Shown: in pieces, positions 51,541 to 60,258 of the stretch
How positions within the stretch are numbered: the first letter of the stretch is position 1
Layout: each line of letters opens with the position of its first letter
Origin: Streptomyces sp. CB02959
GTDB taxonomy: Bacteria; Actinomycetota; Actinomycetes; Streptomycetales; Streptomycetaceae
Reading direction: 5' to 3'
Assembly: GCF_002803155.1 (NCBI RefSeq)
Contig: NZ_NNBP01000004.1
Location: 347,537 to 411,536 of the forward strand
Length of the DNA stretch: 64,000 nt
Made by a program: the position numbers and the translations under genes
The notes under the pieces: generated by a model
Seen by the model: only the letters and a program-made list of their open reading frames with translations
What the model was told of the DNA's origin: nothing
Database searches by the model: none

Positions 51541-52338
51541 TCACTGCTTGTCGAGACGCGGGTGCTGCTGCTGCGGGGCCTGCTGGGCGGCACCGCCCTG
51601 GCCGCCCTCGATGGCCTGCTGCTGGGCGGACGGGCCCGCCAGCTCGGCCTTCATCCGCTGCAGCTCCAGCTCGACGTCGCTGCCGCCGGAGAGCCGGTCC
51701 AGCTCGGCGGTGATGTCGTCCTTGGCCATGCCGGTCGGGTCGTCCAGCGCGCCGGAGGCCATCAGCTCGTCGATGGCACCGGCCCGGGCCTGGAGCTGCG
51801 CGGTCCGGTCCTCGGCCCGCTGGATCGCCAGGCCGACGTCGCCCATCTCCTCGGAGATGCCGGAGAACGCCTCGCCGATCCGGGTCTGCGCCTGGGCGGC
51901 CGTGTACGTGGCCTTGATCGTCTCCTTCTTCGTGCGGAAGGCGTCGACCTTGGCCTGCAGCCGCTGGGCGGCCAGCGTGAGCTTCTCCTCCTCGCCCTGG
52001 AGGGTCTGGTGCTGCGTCTCCAGGTCGGTGACCTGCTGCTGCAGCGCGCTGCGCCGGGTCAGCGCCTCGCGGGCCAGGTCCTCGCGGCCGAGCGCCAGCG
52101 CCTTGCGGCCCTGGTCCTCCAGCTTGGCGGACTGGCCCTGGAGCTGGTTGAGCTGCAGCTCCAGGCGCTTGCGGGAGGTCGCCACGTCGGCGACGCCGCG
52201 GCGTACCTTCTGCAGCAGTTCGAGCTGCTTCTGGTACGAGTAGTCGAGGGTCTCGCGCGGGTCTTCAGCCCGGTCAAGGGCCTTGTTGGCCTTCGCGCGG
52301 AAGATCATCCCCATCCGCTTCATGACACCATCGCTCAT
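51541..52338 (-). CDS. pspA: PspA/IM30-family membrane-stress protein
   Basis: 265 residues, almost entirely alpha-helical coiled coil. It opens MSDGVMKRMGMIFRAKANKALDRAEDPRETLDYSYQ-type sequence in which the amphipathic first helix (residues 1-20) binds membrane, then the ESCRT-III-like hairpin. The C-terminus is Gln/Gly-rich and disordered. It protects or remodels stressed membranes. Two starts are possible, 52338 and the ATG five codons on; the first fits Streptomyces PspA as I recall. It is divergent from the DUF3043 gene. Confidence 0.92.
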   Translation of the reverse strand: MSDGVMKRMGMIFRAKANKALDRAEDPRETLDYSYQKQLELLQKVRRGVADVATSRKRLELQLNQLQGQSAKLEDQGRKALALGREDLAREALTRRSALQQQVTDLETQHQTLQGEEEKLTLAAQRLQAKVDAFRTKKETIKATYTAAQAQTRIGEAFSGISEEMGDVGLAIQRAEDRTAQLQARAGAIDELMASGALDDPTGMAKDDITAELDRLSGGSDVELELQRMKAELAGPSAQQQAIEGGQGGAAQQAPQQQHPRLDKQ

Positions 52339-52633
52339 GGGCCTCGCGCGCCCCCTTCTGGCCGACTTGCATCGGACTTAGGCTCCAGCACATCTACAGA
52401 CCCCACAGTACGGGCCTTGGTTCCATTACCGCACTGTTCGGGGCCGGATGCGCTCCTCCTCCAGGACGATCAGGGCGTCCGGCGTCTCCAGCCCAGGGAG
52501 TAGGACGGCCCCGGAGCACTGCCGGACCGTCCGGTCTGTCCGCTTGTGCCCCCGCGGTAAGGCCGGTGCCGTTGCCGGATCGTTCCCCCTCGACCCATGG
52601 CTCATTCCCGGCAAGCACGTACTCTTGGGTGTT

Positions 52634-53230
52634 GTGTTCCGAAGCCGTTCGAAGGATGAGCGGGCCGCGGCCGCCAAGGTGACCGCGTCCCAGCCCCAGC
52701 AGCCCCGCGATCCGCAGGCCCCCAAGGGCCGCCCGACGCCCAAGCGCAGCGACTCCCAGTCGCAGCGCCGCACGCGCGCTCAGACGCCGGCCAACCGCAA
52801 GGACGCCATGAAGGCGCAGCGGGAGGCCCGCCGCTCCGACATGGCCCGCCAGCGCGAGGCCCTGGCCAACGGCGACGAGCGTTTCCTGCCGGTGCGCGAC
52901 AAGGGACCGGTGCGTCGTTTCGCCCGGGACTACGTCGACTCCCGGTGGTGCGTGGCGGAGTTCTTCCTGCCCGTAGCCGTAGTGATCCTGGTGCTGACCA
53001 TGGTCCGGGTGCCGCAGATCCAGACCATCGCACTGCTGCTGTGGCTGGTGATCATCGTGCTGATCGTGGTGGACTCGGTGGTGATCTGGGTCCGGCTGGG
53101 CAAGCGGCTCCAGGAGCGCTTCCCCAAGGAGAACGTCAAGGGCGCCCGCGCCTACGCGGTCATGCGCACGCTCCAGATGCGCCGGCTGCGGCTGCCGAAG
53201 CCGCAGGTCAAGCGCGGCCAGCGGCCCTGA
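52634..53230 (+). CDS. DUF3043 two-helix membrane protein
   Basis: 198 residues. A basic, Gln/Pro-rich N-terminus (about 1-95) with RKDAMKAQREARRSDMARQR is followed by RFARDYVDSRWCVAEFFLP and two helices (VAVVILVLTMVRVP, ALLLWLVIIVLIVVDSVVIW), then a basic C-terminal tail. This is the DUF3043 pattern of actinobacteria. The GTG at 52634 lies 8 nt after TACTCT (52620-52625) with no ribosome binding site, suggesting a leaderless mRNA. Divergent from pspA; a link to membrane stress is inferred from position only. Confidence 0.82.
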   Translation: MFRSRSKDERAAAAKVTASQPQQPRDPQAPKGRPTPKRSDSQSQRRTRAQTPANRKDAMKAQREARRSDMARQREALANGDERFLPVRDKGPVRRFARDYVDSRWCVAEFFLPVAVVILVLTMVRVPQIQTIALLLWLVIIVLIVVDSVVIWVRLGKRLQERFPKENVKGARAYAVMRTLQMRRLRLPKPQVKRGQRP

Positions 53231-53280
53231 GCCCGGACGGCTTGCGGACGGGGGCCGGCGACGCCGGCCCCCGCCGCGCC

Positions 53281-53493
53281 TCACTCCTCGTCGGCGTGCA
53301 GGCTCATCGGCCCGGGGTAGATCTCCGTGCTGTCCTCGAACAGCCGGACCTGGTCGACACCGCCGTCGCGGAGGTCGCGCCACTGCTCCCCGATCCAGGA
53401 CTCGGCGTCCCCCTGGGTCGTGAACTCGTCCGGTTCCACGGTGGGCACCGCCTCCGAACCGTCCGCCTTCTCGAACCGCCACGTCCACGCCAT
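53281..53493 (-). CDS. Small conserved Streptomyces protein
   Basis: 70 residues, acidic: WTWRFEKADGSEAVPTVEPDEFTTQ, then GDAESWIGEQWRDLRDGGVDQVRLFEDSTEIY. It has one compact predicted alpha/beta domain and no membrane segment. The ATG at 53491-53493 has AGGAGG 5 nt upstream, so expression is credible. Convergent with the DUF3043 gene (50-nt gap). Function unknown. Confidence 0.78.
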   Translation of the reverse strand: MAWTWRFEKADGSEAVPTVEPDEFTTQGDAESWIGEQWRDLRDGGVDQVRLFEDSTEIYPGPMSLHADEE

Positions 53494-53713
53494 GTGCGCC
53501 TCCTGGAGTCCCACCGGGTCCGCCGGGTCCGCCGATCCCACCGCGCACGCCGGGGACCCGCCGTACGCCGTGCCTTCGGATCGTGCTTCCCCGCTTGATC
53601 GGAAGCCTAACTGCCGTGTCGAGGGGTGCCCCGGCGCGCTCCGGAAGCCCGACGGCGGTGCCGAGGGGCTCCCCGCCGCGCTGGTGCGGGCCGGACGCGA
53701 GAGACTTACCCGG

Positions 53714-54958
53714 GTGGACCTGACTCTCCTCGGCACCGGGGCCCCGCAGGGGCTGCCGCGCCCCGACTGTCCGTGCGCCGCCTGCGCGACCGCGATCGGC
53801 GACGCGGCGCGCGCCGCGACCGCCCTGCTCATCGACGGCGCCCTGCTGATCGACCTGACCCCGGGCCCGGCGTTCGCCGCCGCCCGCGCGGGCCGGTCAC
53901 TGGCCGGGGTCCGCCAGGTCCTGCTCTCCCATCCGCACGACGGACCGGCGCTCGAAGTGCCGGCGGGGCTGCCGCAGCCGGGCCGGGTCGCCGACGGGCG
54001 GGAGCTCGCGCTGCTGGACGGGCACCGGGTGCGGGCGGTCGCGGTGGACGTCCCCGGCACCGGCTACGAGGTCACCGGCGGCGACGGCGAGCGGCTCCTC
54101 TACCTGCCGCCGGGCGCGGCACCCGCCGGGCTGGGCGAGGCCCGCGGCGGCCCCGGCGACGGTTCCGCCCCGCAGGGCGGCCCGGGACCGTACGACCTGG
54201 TGCTGCTGGACGCGGTGGCGCGGCCGGACGCGCTGGCCCGGCTGCGGGCGAGCGGGGCGGTGGACGCGGCGACCGACGTGGTCGCGGTGCACCTGGACCA
54301 CACCGTGCCGCCCGGGCCCGAACTCCACCGCCGGCTGGCGGCGCTGGGCGCCCGTACGGCGCCGGACGGCACCTCCCTGGTGGTCGGCGAGTACCACGCG
54401 GTGCCGGACCTCCCGCGCCGCACCCTGGTGCTGGGCGGGGCGCGCAGCGGGAAGTCGGTGGAGGCCGAGCGGCGGCTGCTGGCGTTCCCCGAGGTGCTGT
54501 ACGTGGCCACCGGGGGCACCCGGGAGGGCGACGAGGACTGGGCGCAGCGGGTGGCGCTGCACCGCGAGCGGCGGCCGGCGGGCTGGCGGACCGCCGAGAG
54601 CTGCGACCTGGTGCCGCTGCTGGCCGAGCCCGCGACCGCGCCGCCGCTGCTCGTCGACTGCCTGGCGCTGTGGCTGACGCACGCCATGGACGAGGTCGGG
54701 GCGTGGGACGACGCGGCCTGGGAGGCGGGCGGCCGGCGGGCGCTGCGGGAGCGGTGCGACGCGCTGGTGACGGCCGTGCGGGAGACCCGGCGGCGGGTGG
54801 TGGCGGTGAGCAACGAGGTCGGTTCGGGGGTGGTCCCGGCGACCCCGGCGGGCCGCCGCTTCCGGGACGAACTCGGGCGGCTGAACGCCGCGTTCGGTGC
54901 GGAGTGCGAGCAGCTGCTGCTGGTGGTCGCGGGCCAGGCGCTTGCGCTGCGCGGCTGA
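53714..54958 (+). CDS. cobU: CobU (adenosylcobinamide kinase/guanylyltransferase) fused to an N-terminal degenerate MBL domain
   Basis: 414 residues. C-terminal half (about 237-414) is CobU: P-loop LVLGGARSGKSVEAE (241-248), YVATGGTREGDEDW (GTP/GMP-linked His region), LVDCLALWLTHAM and VSNEVGSGVVPATPAGRRFRD. It phosphorylates adenosylcobinamide and transfers GMP, giving adenosylcobinamide-GDP. The N-terminal half resembles the PhnP-type metallo-beta-lactamase fold (LLGTGAPQGLPRPDCPCAAC) but its metal motif is reduced to SHPHDG (73-76) and a lone HLDHT. GTG at 53714; start uncertain as no strong ribosome binding site is seen. First of the cobalamin genes cobU-(x)-cobT-(x)-cobS. Confidence 0.88.
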   Translation: MDLTLLGTGAPQGLPRPDCPCAACATAIGDAARAATALLIDGALLIDLTPGPAFAAARAGRSLAGVRQVLLSHPHDGPALEVPAGLPQPGRVADGRELALLDGHRVRAVAVDVPGTGYEVTGGDGERLLYLPPGAAPAGLGEARGGPGDGSAPQGGPGPYDLVLLDAVARPDALARLRASGAVDAATDVVAVHLDHTVPPGPELHRRLAALGARTAPDGTSLVVGEYHAVPDLPRRTLVLGGARSGKSVEAERRLLAFPEVLYVATGGTREGDEDWAQRVALHRERRPAGWRTAESCDLVPLLAEPATAPPLLVDCLALWLTHAMDEVGAWDDAAWEAGGRRALRERCDALVTAVRETRRRVVAVSNEVGSGVVPATPAGRRFRDELGRLNAAFGAECEQLLLVVAGQALALRG

Positions 54959-55020
54959 CGGCGGCCCGGCGCGGCCCGTGTCCGCTTGCCCGGCGGCGCC
55001 GCGGCGGGTGCGCTGGGAAT

Positions 55021-55656
55021 GTGACCGAAATCTCCCGCAATGACGGGCCTCTCTTCCTCTTCCAGCTGCCTGGCGCCGGGGACCCCGGTCCGGGCGGCCC
55101 CGGCGAGCTGAGCGCCACCGCCGAGGCCGCCGTCCGCGGCTATCTGGCGCGCCGGCCGGACGCCACCGTGGTGGTGCTCGGCGAGGGCCTGGGCACCGGC
55201 TTCCGGCGGCTGGACAACGGGCGGCTGACCTGGCTGTCGGTGCTGCCGCCCGGGGACGCGGCGGCCCGCCGGCTGCTCCTGCCGGACGGCCCCCGGCAGC
55301 GCACCGTGGGCCGCCCGGGGCCCGGTGCCGACTGGCCGGCGCTGGTGGACGCGCCGGAGCGCGGGGTGGTGGTGGCGGTGCCCGGGACGCCCGCGGGTCT
55401 GCCGGCGGGCGCGGTACGGGAGTTGGTGGCGGTGTGTGCGGCGCGGTTCCCCGGCGGGGCGCTGGTGGTGGACGCGCTGCCCCGGTGGACGGCGGCGGTG
55501 GCCCGGTCGGCCCGTCGCCATCCGGCCGTCGCCGCGGTGCGCGCCCTTCCCCTGGCGACCGGTCGCCGGGCGGCCGGCCGGTCCCGCCGGTGGCTGCGGT
55601 GGCCGTCGCGGACGGTGGTGTGCGAGGTGCGGTTCGCGGCCCGGGACGCCGCCTGA
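55021..55656 (+). CDS. LCM/TcmP-like methyltransferase-related protein
   Basis: 211 residues. The region TVVVLGEGLGTGFRRLDNGRLTWLSVLPP parallels motif I of leucine-carboxyl-methyltransferase-type (LCM, TcmP) SAM enzymes, and ERGVVVAVPGTP and FPGGALVVDALPRW parallel the later strands. Typical family members are 260-290 residues, so this one looks short at the C-terminus and its SAM loop is not canonical. GTG at 55021, preceded by CTGGGAAT, a weak ribosome binding site. It lies between cobU and cobT; the link to cobalamin is positional only. Confidence 0.6.
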   Translation: MTEISRNDGPLFLFQLPGAGDPGPGGPGELSATAEAAVRGYLARRPDATVVVLGEGLGTGFRRLDNGRLTWLSVLPPGDAAARRLLLPDGPRQRTVGRPGPGADWPALVDAPERGVVVAVPGTPAGLPAGAVRELVAVCAARFPGGALVVDALPRWTAAVARSARRHPAVAAVRALPLATGRRAAGRSRRWLRWPSRTVVCEVRFAARDAA

Positions 55657-55725
55657 CGGGCCGTCGGCGGCGGCCGGGGTCCGTGGCGCGCCCGTCGCCG
55701 CGCCGTTGCCGGTAATCTGCGCCCA

Positions 55726-56772
55726 ATGAGCGCCCTGAACCTCGATGACTTCGCCCAACTGATCGAGCGCCCCGACGGCGACGTGCGCCGTGCCGCCGAG
55801 GACCGGCGAGCCCGGACGGCCGTACCACCGGGCGCCCTGGGGCGGCTGGACGAACTGGGCGGGTGGCTGGCCGCCGTGCAGCAGCGGGTGCCGGTGCGGC
55901 CCGTGGAGCGGCCGCGGATGCTGCTGTTCGCCGGCGACCACGGTGTGGCGCAGCTGGGCGTCTCGGCCCGGCCGGCCGGTGGCACCAAGGACCTGGTGCG
56001 GGCCGTCCTGGACGGGGCGAGCCCGGCGGCGGTGCTGGCGCGGGACGCCGGGGTGCCGGTGCGGGTGGTGGACATGGCGGTGGACTGCGACCCGGCGGAG
56101 CTGCCGGACGAGGTCACCCGGCACCGCGTCCGCCGGGGCTCGGGGCGGATCGACATCGAGGACGCGCTGACCGCCGAGGAGGCCGAGGCGGCGTTCCGGG
56201 CCGGTATGGCGATCGCCGACGAGGAGGCGGACGCCGGCACCGACCTGGTCGTCCTGGGCGATCTGAGCGTGGGCGGCACCACCGCCGCGGGCACCCTGAT
56301 CGCCGCGCTGTGCGGAACGGACGCCTCGGTCGTCACCGGGCGGGGCGGCCGGCCGATCGACGACCTGGCCTGGATGCGCAAGTGCGCCGCGATCCGGGAC
56401 GCGTTGCGGCGGGCCCGGCCGGTCCTGGGCGACCAGCTGGCGCTGCTGGCGACCGTCGGCGGAGCCGACCTGACCGCGGCCACCGGCTTCCTGCTGCAGA
56501 GCGCGGTGCGCCGCACCCCGGTGATCCTGGACGGCGTGGTGTCCGCGGCCTGTGCCCTGGTGGCGCAGCGGGCGGCGTTCCGGGCGCCGGACTGGTGGGT
56601 GGCCGGGCAGGCGAGCGGGGAACCGGCGCAGGCCAAGGCACTGGACCGGATCGCGCTCAACCCTCTGCTCGATCACGGCGTCACAGCGGGCGAGGGGACC
56701 GGGGCCCTGCTGGCCCTGCCGTTGGTACGGGCGGCGGCCGCCCTGGCCGCGGAGCTTCCGGTGCGCGACTGA
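55726..56772 (+). CDS. cobT: Nicotinate-nucleotide:dimethylbenzimidazole phosphoribosyltransferase
   Basis: Activates the lower ligand base of cobalamin. 348 residues, the normal CobT length. Motifs: PPGALGRLDELGGWLA, LFAGDHGVAQLGVSA (His/Asp near the base), LGDLSVGGTTAAG, the nucleotide-binding LATVGGADLTAATGFLL and LLDHGVTAGEGTGALLA with the catalytic Glu (GEGTG). The ATG at 55726 lies 7 nt after TAATCT (55713-55718) with no ribosome binding site: a likely leaderless start. Product feeds cobS downstream. Confidence 0.94.
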   Translation: MSALNLDDFAQLIERPDGDVRRAAEDRRARTAVPPGALGRLDELGGWLAAVQQRVPVRPVERPRMLLFAGDHGVAQLGVSARPAGGTKDLVRAVLDGASPAAVLARDAGVPVRVVDMAVDCDPAELPDEVTRHRVRRGSGRIDIEDALTAEEAEAAFRAGMAIADEEADAGTDLVVLGDLSVGGTTAAGTLIAALCGTDASVVTGRGGRPIDDLAWMRKCAAIRDALRRARPVLGDQLALLATVGGADLTAATGFLLQSAVRRTPVILDGVVSAACALVAQRAAFRAPDWWVAGQASGEPAQAKALDRIALNPLLDHGVTAGEGTGALLALPLVRAAAALAAELPVRD

Positions 56773-56878
56773 CGGCACCGGACGCGCCCGCTGCACCGCC
56801 CGTCCGTGACCGCACACCGGTCCGGCGACGGCTCCCCATAAGATCGCGTTTTGCACGCTTTTATCGGGAGACATCGCT

Positions 56879-58675
56879 TTGAGTCGGGACGAAGAGCGCC
56901 CCCACGACCGATGGGCGCGGCGCGGTGCCGCGTTCGGCATCTGGTACCTGCGCGCCGTCACCTTCATCAACGTCCTCGGGGCGGTGTGGGTGTCGTTGGG
57001 CAATGACATCCGGCGCCACAACGCCGCGGACTTCTTCACGCCGTACCTGCTCACCGCCGGGTTCGCCTCCGGCGCCTTCTCGCTGTTCCTGGCGGTGACG
57101 CTGCGGCGCCGGAAGCGGGCGGCGTGGATCCTGAACCTGGTGCTGTCCGGGCCCTTCCTGCTGCTGGTGGCCGTGGCGATGGCGCTCGCCCCGGAGTACC
57201 GGACGCATCCGCGGAACTGGGTGTCGCTGGCGCTGACGCTGCTGTTCACGGTGTCCCTGCTGGTCGGGCGGCGGGAGTTCTACGCCAAGGGCGACCGGGC
57301 CAACCCGAGGCTGGCGGCGCTGACCGCGGCCGGCGGGCTGCTGGTCACCTCGGTGCTGGCGGCGCTGCTGGTGACGGTCGCCAACGGCGCCCCCGGTGCA
57401 GGCACCGGCTCCACTGGAGCGGCTGCCGCCGCGCAGTCCGCCGGCGCCTCGACGTTCGCCGAACGCTGGCGGTACGGCCTGCTGCGGCTGGTGTCGCTGG
57501 CCGCCGACGACCGCGGGTTCCCCGGGATCGCCACCCCGAACTGGGTCAACGGCACGATCAACGTGCTCAGCGCGGCGCTGCTGGTGGCCGTGTTGTGGGC
57601 GGCGTTCCGGTCGGTCCGGGCCATCGATCCGATCACCGCGGAGGACGAGGAGCGGTTGCGGGCGCTGCTGGCGCGGCACGGTGACCGGGACTCGCTGGGG
57701 TACTTCGCCTTACGCCGGGACAAGAGCGCGGTGTTCTCGCCCAGCGGGAAGGCGGCGGTGACGTACCGGGTGGTGGGCGGGGTGTCGCTGGCCTCCGCCG
57801 ATCCGCTGGGCGATCCGGAGGCATGGCCGGGGGCGATCGAGCGGTGGCTGGCCGAGGCCCGGGAGCACGGCTGGGCGCCGGCGGTGATGGGCGCGAGCGA
57901 GGAGGGCGGCACGATCTACGCCCGGCACGGGCTGGACGCGTGGGAGCTGGGCGACGAAGCGATCGTGGACTGCGCGGAGTTCACGCTGTCCGGCCGGGCC
58001 ATGCGTACCGTGCGGCAGGCGTACCACCGCATCGAGCGGGCCGGTTACACGGTGCGCGTCCGGCGGCACGAGGACATCCCCGCGGACGAGATGGCGCGTC
58101 TGGTGCGGGTGGCCGACGACTGGCGCGACGGGGACACCGAGCGGGGCTTCTCGATGGCGCTGGGCCGGCTGGGCGATCCCGTGGACGGCCGGTGCGTGAT
58201 GCTCGAATGCAGCGACGCCCAGGGCGAGTTGCGGGCCCTGTTGAGCTTCGCGCCCTGGGGGGCGAAGGGGCTGTCGCTGGATCTGATGCGGCGGGACCGG
58301 GATTCGGACAACGGGCTCATGGAGTTCATGGTGCTGGAGCTGATCCAGCGGGCCGGCGAGGTGGGGATCACTCAGCTCTCGCTCAACTTCGCGATGTTCC
58401 GCTCCGTCTTCGAACGGGGGTCGCGGCTCGGCGCGGGCCCGGTGCTACGCCTGTGGCGCTCGTTGCTCGGCTTCTTCTCCCGGTGGTGGCAGATCGAATC
58501 GCTCTATCGCGCCAACGCGAAATACCGGCCCGTCTGGGAACCTCGGTACATGCTCTTCGAGAAGAGCACCGACGTGCTGCGCATCGGCATCGCCGCGGCC
58601 CGCGCCGAGGGCTTCCTCGAAGCGCCGGGTCTGCCGAAGTGGCTGAACCGCAAGCGTCTGGAGCACGGGAGATGA
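56879..58675 (+). CDS. MprF-like membrane protein with DUF2156 lysyltransferase domain
   Basis: 598 residues. The N-terminal half (about 20-245) has six or seven hydrophobic helices. The C-terminal half is the DUF2156/GNAT-like domain of phosphatidylglycerol lysyltransferases: RDSLGYFALRRDKSAVFSPSG, GGVSLASADPLGD, SEEGGTIYARHGLDAWELG, LSLNFAMFRSVFERG and the C-terminal YRANAKYRPVWEPRYMLFE. No tRNA synthetase domain is fused, unlike mycobacterial LysX. It probably aminoacylates a membrane lipid. The TTG at 56879 is supported by GGGAG 8 nt upstream. It overlaps the next gene by 4 nt. Confidence 0.85.
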   Translation: MSRDEERPHDRWARRGAAFGIWYLRAVTFINVLGAVWVSLGNDIRRHNAADFFTPYLLTAGFASGAFSLFLAVTLRRRKRAAWILNLVLSGPFLLLVAVAMALAPEYRTHPRNWVSLALTLLFTVSLLVGRREFYAKGDRANPRLAALTAAGGLLVTSVLAALLVTVANGAPGAGTGSTGAAAAAQSAGASTFAERWRYGLLRLVSLAADDRGFPGIATPNWVNGTINVLSAALLVAVLWAAFRSVRAIDPITAEDEERLRALLARHGDRDSLGYFALRRDKSAVFSPSGKAAVTYRVVGGVSLASADPLGDPEAWPGAIERWLAEAREHGWAPAVMGASEEGGTIYARHGLDAWELGDEAIVDCAEFTLSGRAMRTVRQAYHRIERAGYTVRVRRHEDIPADEMARLVRVADDWRDGDTERGFSMALGRLGDPVDGRCVMLECSDAQGELRALLSFAPWGAKGLSLDLMRRDRDSDNGLMEFMVLELIQRAGEVGITQLSLNFAMFRSVFERGSRLGAGPVLRLWRSLLGFFSRWWQIESLYRANAKYRPVWEPRYMLFEKSTDVLRIGIAAARAEGFLEAPGLPKWLNRKRLEHGR

Positions 58676-59400
58676 GAGAGCCCGGGGCGGGACGGGGGAC
58701 GGTGCCCGCCCTGCGACGCGCCGCGCGTGCCGAGTGGGGTCCGCTCCTGAGGACCGTGTGGCCGACGCTGGTGGGACGCCGGCTCCGGGCGATCCCGCTG
58801 ACCCTGTCCGCGGTGTGCCTGACGCTGACCTTCCACTTCGTCCAGAACCAGTCCTGGGGCTACCGGCCCGTCCAGGACATCGGCTCGGTGCAGGCGTACG
58901 AGCACCTGTGGTTGGCGCTGCTGCGGACCCCGCTGTCGCTGTTCGTGCCGGCGCTGGACCTGCCGGTGTGGGGCGCGCTGGTGCAGATCCTGGTGGTGTT
59001 CGGGGTCGCCGAGATCTGCCTCGGCCGGTGGCAGACGCTGCTGGTCGCCTACGCGGCCACGCTCGCCGGGACGATGTACGCCCGGATCGGCCTGTGGATC
59101 GGCCCGGACAGTCCGATCGGGCTGCCGGACTCCGACAAGTTCGTGGTCGACACCGGTCCGTCGGCGGCGGTGGTCGGCCTGGCGGTGGTCGTCTGCTGGC
59201 GCTACCGGGCCCGCTTCACCTGTGTCGCGGTGGTCGTCTCGATGCTCGTCGAGGTGGCGTTCATCAAGAACAACCTGGCGGGCAAGGAGCACGTCGCGGC
59301 GGTGCTGGTGGTGCTGGTGCTGTGCGTGGTGTGGGACTGGTGGCGACCGCGGAAGCCGCGGGACGTCCAGTACGCCCGGGGCCGGGACCGCCCCTGGTGA
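58672..59400 (+). CDS. Six-helix rhomboid-like membrane protein, partner of the lysyltransferase-like gene
   Basis: 242 residues with about six helices. A long N-terminal basic region is followed by IPLTLSAVCLTLTFHFVQNQ, LVQILVVFGVAEICLGRW, YAATLAGTMYARIGLWIG, a Ser/Asp loop (VDTGPSAAVVGLAVVV) and LVVLVLCVVWDWW. The layout recalls rhomboid folds, but the GxSG/His pair is not clear (TGPSA only). The ATG overlaps the preceding TGA (ATGA), so it is coupled to the MprF-like gene and probably works with it. Unknown function. Confidence 0.72.
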   Translation: MREPGAGRGTVPALRRAARAEWGPLLRTVWPTLVGRRLRAIPLTLSAVCLTLTFHFVQNQSWGYRPVQDIGSVQAYEHLWLALLRTPLSLFVPALDLPVWGALVQILVVFGVAEICLGRWQTLLVAYAATLAGTMYARIGLWIGPDSPIGLPDSDKFVVDTGPSAAVVGLAVVVCWRYRARFTCVAVVVSMLVEVAFIKNNLAGKEHVAAVLVVLVLCVVWDWWRPRKPRDVQYARGRDRPW

Positions 59401-59436
59401 GCGGCCGCGGGGCGGGCGTGCCCGCCCCGCGGCCGC
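59401..59436. terminator. Hairpin terminator, 17-bp stem
   Basis: Arms 59401-59417 and 59420-59436 pair perfectly around a GT loop; the stem begins at the base following the stop codon of the membrane-protein gene. It isolates the MprF-like operon from cobS, whose own promoter box follows at 59443. Confidence 0.88.
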
Positions 59437-59442
59437 CCCGGG

Positions 59443-59448
59443 TACCCT
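59443..59448 (+). promoter_or_regulatory. TACCCT -10 box giving a leaderless cobS transcript
   Basis: TACCCT ends 6 nt before the cobS GTG, no ribosome binding site is present, and the terminator stem ends 6 nt upstream of it. The same geometry recurs at 10519-10524, 16776-16781, 35626-35631, 51101-51106, 52620-52625 and 55713-55718. Confidence 0.6.
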
Positions 59449-59454
59449 GCCGCG

Positions 59455-60258
59455 GTGACCGACACCGCACCCCCCTCCCCCGCCTCCCCCCTCGACGGCC
59501 TCCGGTTCGCGTTCGGCACGCTGACCGTGCTGCCGGTGCGGGTGACCCGCTGGGACCGGGCCGCGGCCCGCGGCGGGATGCTGTGCGCGCCGGTGGCCGG
59601 GCTGGTGGTCGGCCTGTGCGCGGCGGCGCTCGGCGGGGTGCTGTCGCTGCTGGGCGGCGGGCCGCTGCTGGCCGCGATCGGCAGTGCCGTGGTGCCCGCG
59701 GTGCTCACCCGCGGTCTGCATTTGGACGGGCTCGCGGACACCGCCGACGGCCTGGGCAGCGCCAAGCCGGCCGAGGAGGCGCTGCGCATCATGAAGCGGT
59801 CCGACATCGGGCCGTTCGGCGTCATCACCCTGCTGTTCGCGCTGCTCGCCCAGGTGGCCGCGCTGTCCGGGCTGTACGCGGCGGGCTGGGCGGCCGGCGC
59901 GGTCGGGGCCGTGGTGGCGGCGGTGACCGCACGCGGTGCGCTGACCCTGGCCTCCCGGGCGGGGGTGCCGGCGGCCCGTCCGGAGGGGCTGGGCGCGGTG
60001 GTCGCCGGGACCGTTCCGGTGCCGGCGGCGGTGGGGTGCGCGGCGCTGGTGGCGGCCGGCTGCGCGGCGTTCGGCTCCGGGGCCGGCGGCCCGTACGGGG
60101 CGCTGCACGCGGGGCTGGCCGCGCTGTCGGGGCTGGCGGCCGGGGAACTGCTGCTGCGGCACTGCCGGCGGCGGTTCGGCGGGGTGACCGGCGATGTCTT
60201 CGGCGCCCTCGCGGAGAGCGCCGGACTCACCGCGTTGGTCCTGCTCGCACTCGGCTGA
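59455..60258 (+). CDS. cobS: Adenosylcobinamide-GDP ribazoletransferase (cobalamin synthase)
   Basis: Joins adenosylcobinamide-GDP with alpha-ribazole, the last step of cobalamin assembly, in the membrane. 267 residues, the usual length. CobS motifs: FAFGTLTVLPV, TRGLHLDGLADTADGLG (metal-binding acidic residues) and SDIGPFGVITLL, with six or so helices. The GTG starts 6 nt after TACCCT; leaderless. The genes cobU, cobT and cobS cover the whole lower-ligand attachment pathway except CobC-type phosphatase. Confidence 0.94.
   Translation: MTDTAPPSPASPLDGLRFAFGTLTVLPVRVTRWDRAAARGGMLCAPVAGLVVGLCAAALGGVLSLLGGGPLLAAIGSAVVPAVLTRGLHLDGLADTADGLGSAKPAEEALRIMKRSDIGPFGVITLLFALLAQVAALSGLYAAGWAAGAVGAVVAAVTARGALTLASRAGVPAARPEGLGAVVAGTVPVPAAVGCAALVAAGCAAFGSGAGGPYGALHAGLAALSGLAAGELLLRHCRRRFGGVTGDVFGALAESAGLTALVLLALG

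Noticed and set aside
52426..52773. A 115-codon minus-strand frame over the pspA/DUF3043 gap
   Set aside because: It is largely antisense to the DUF3043 gene, has no ribosome binding site and no recognisable domain.
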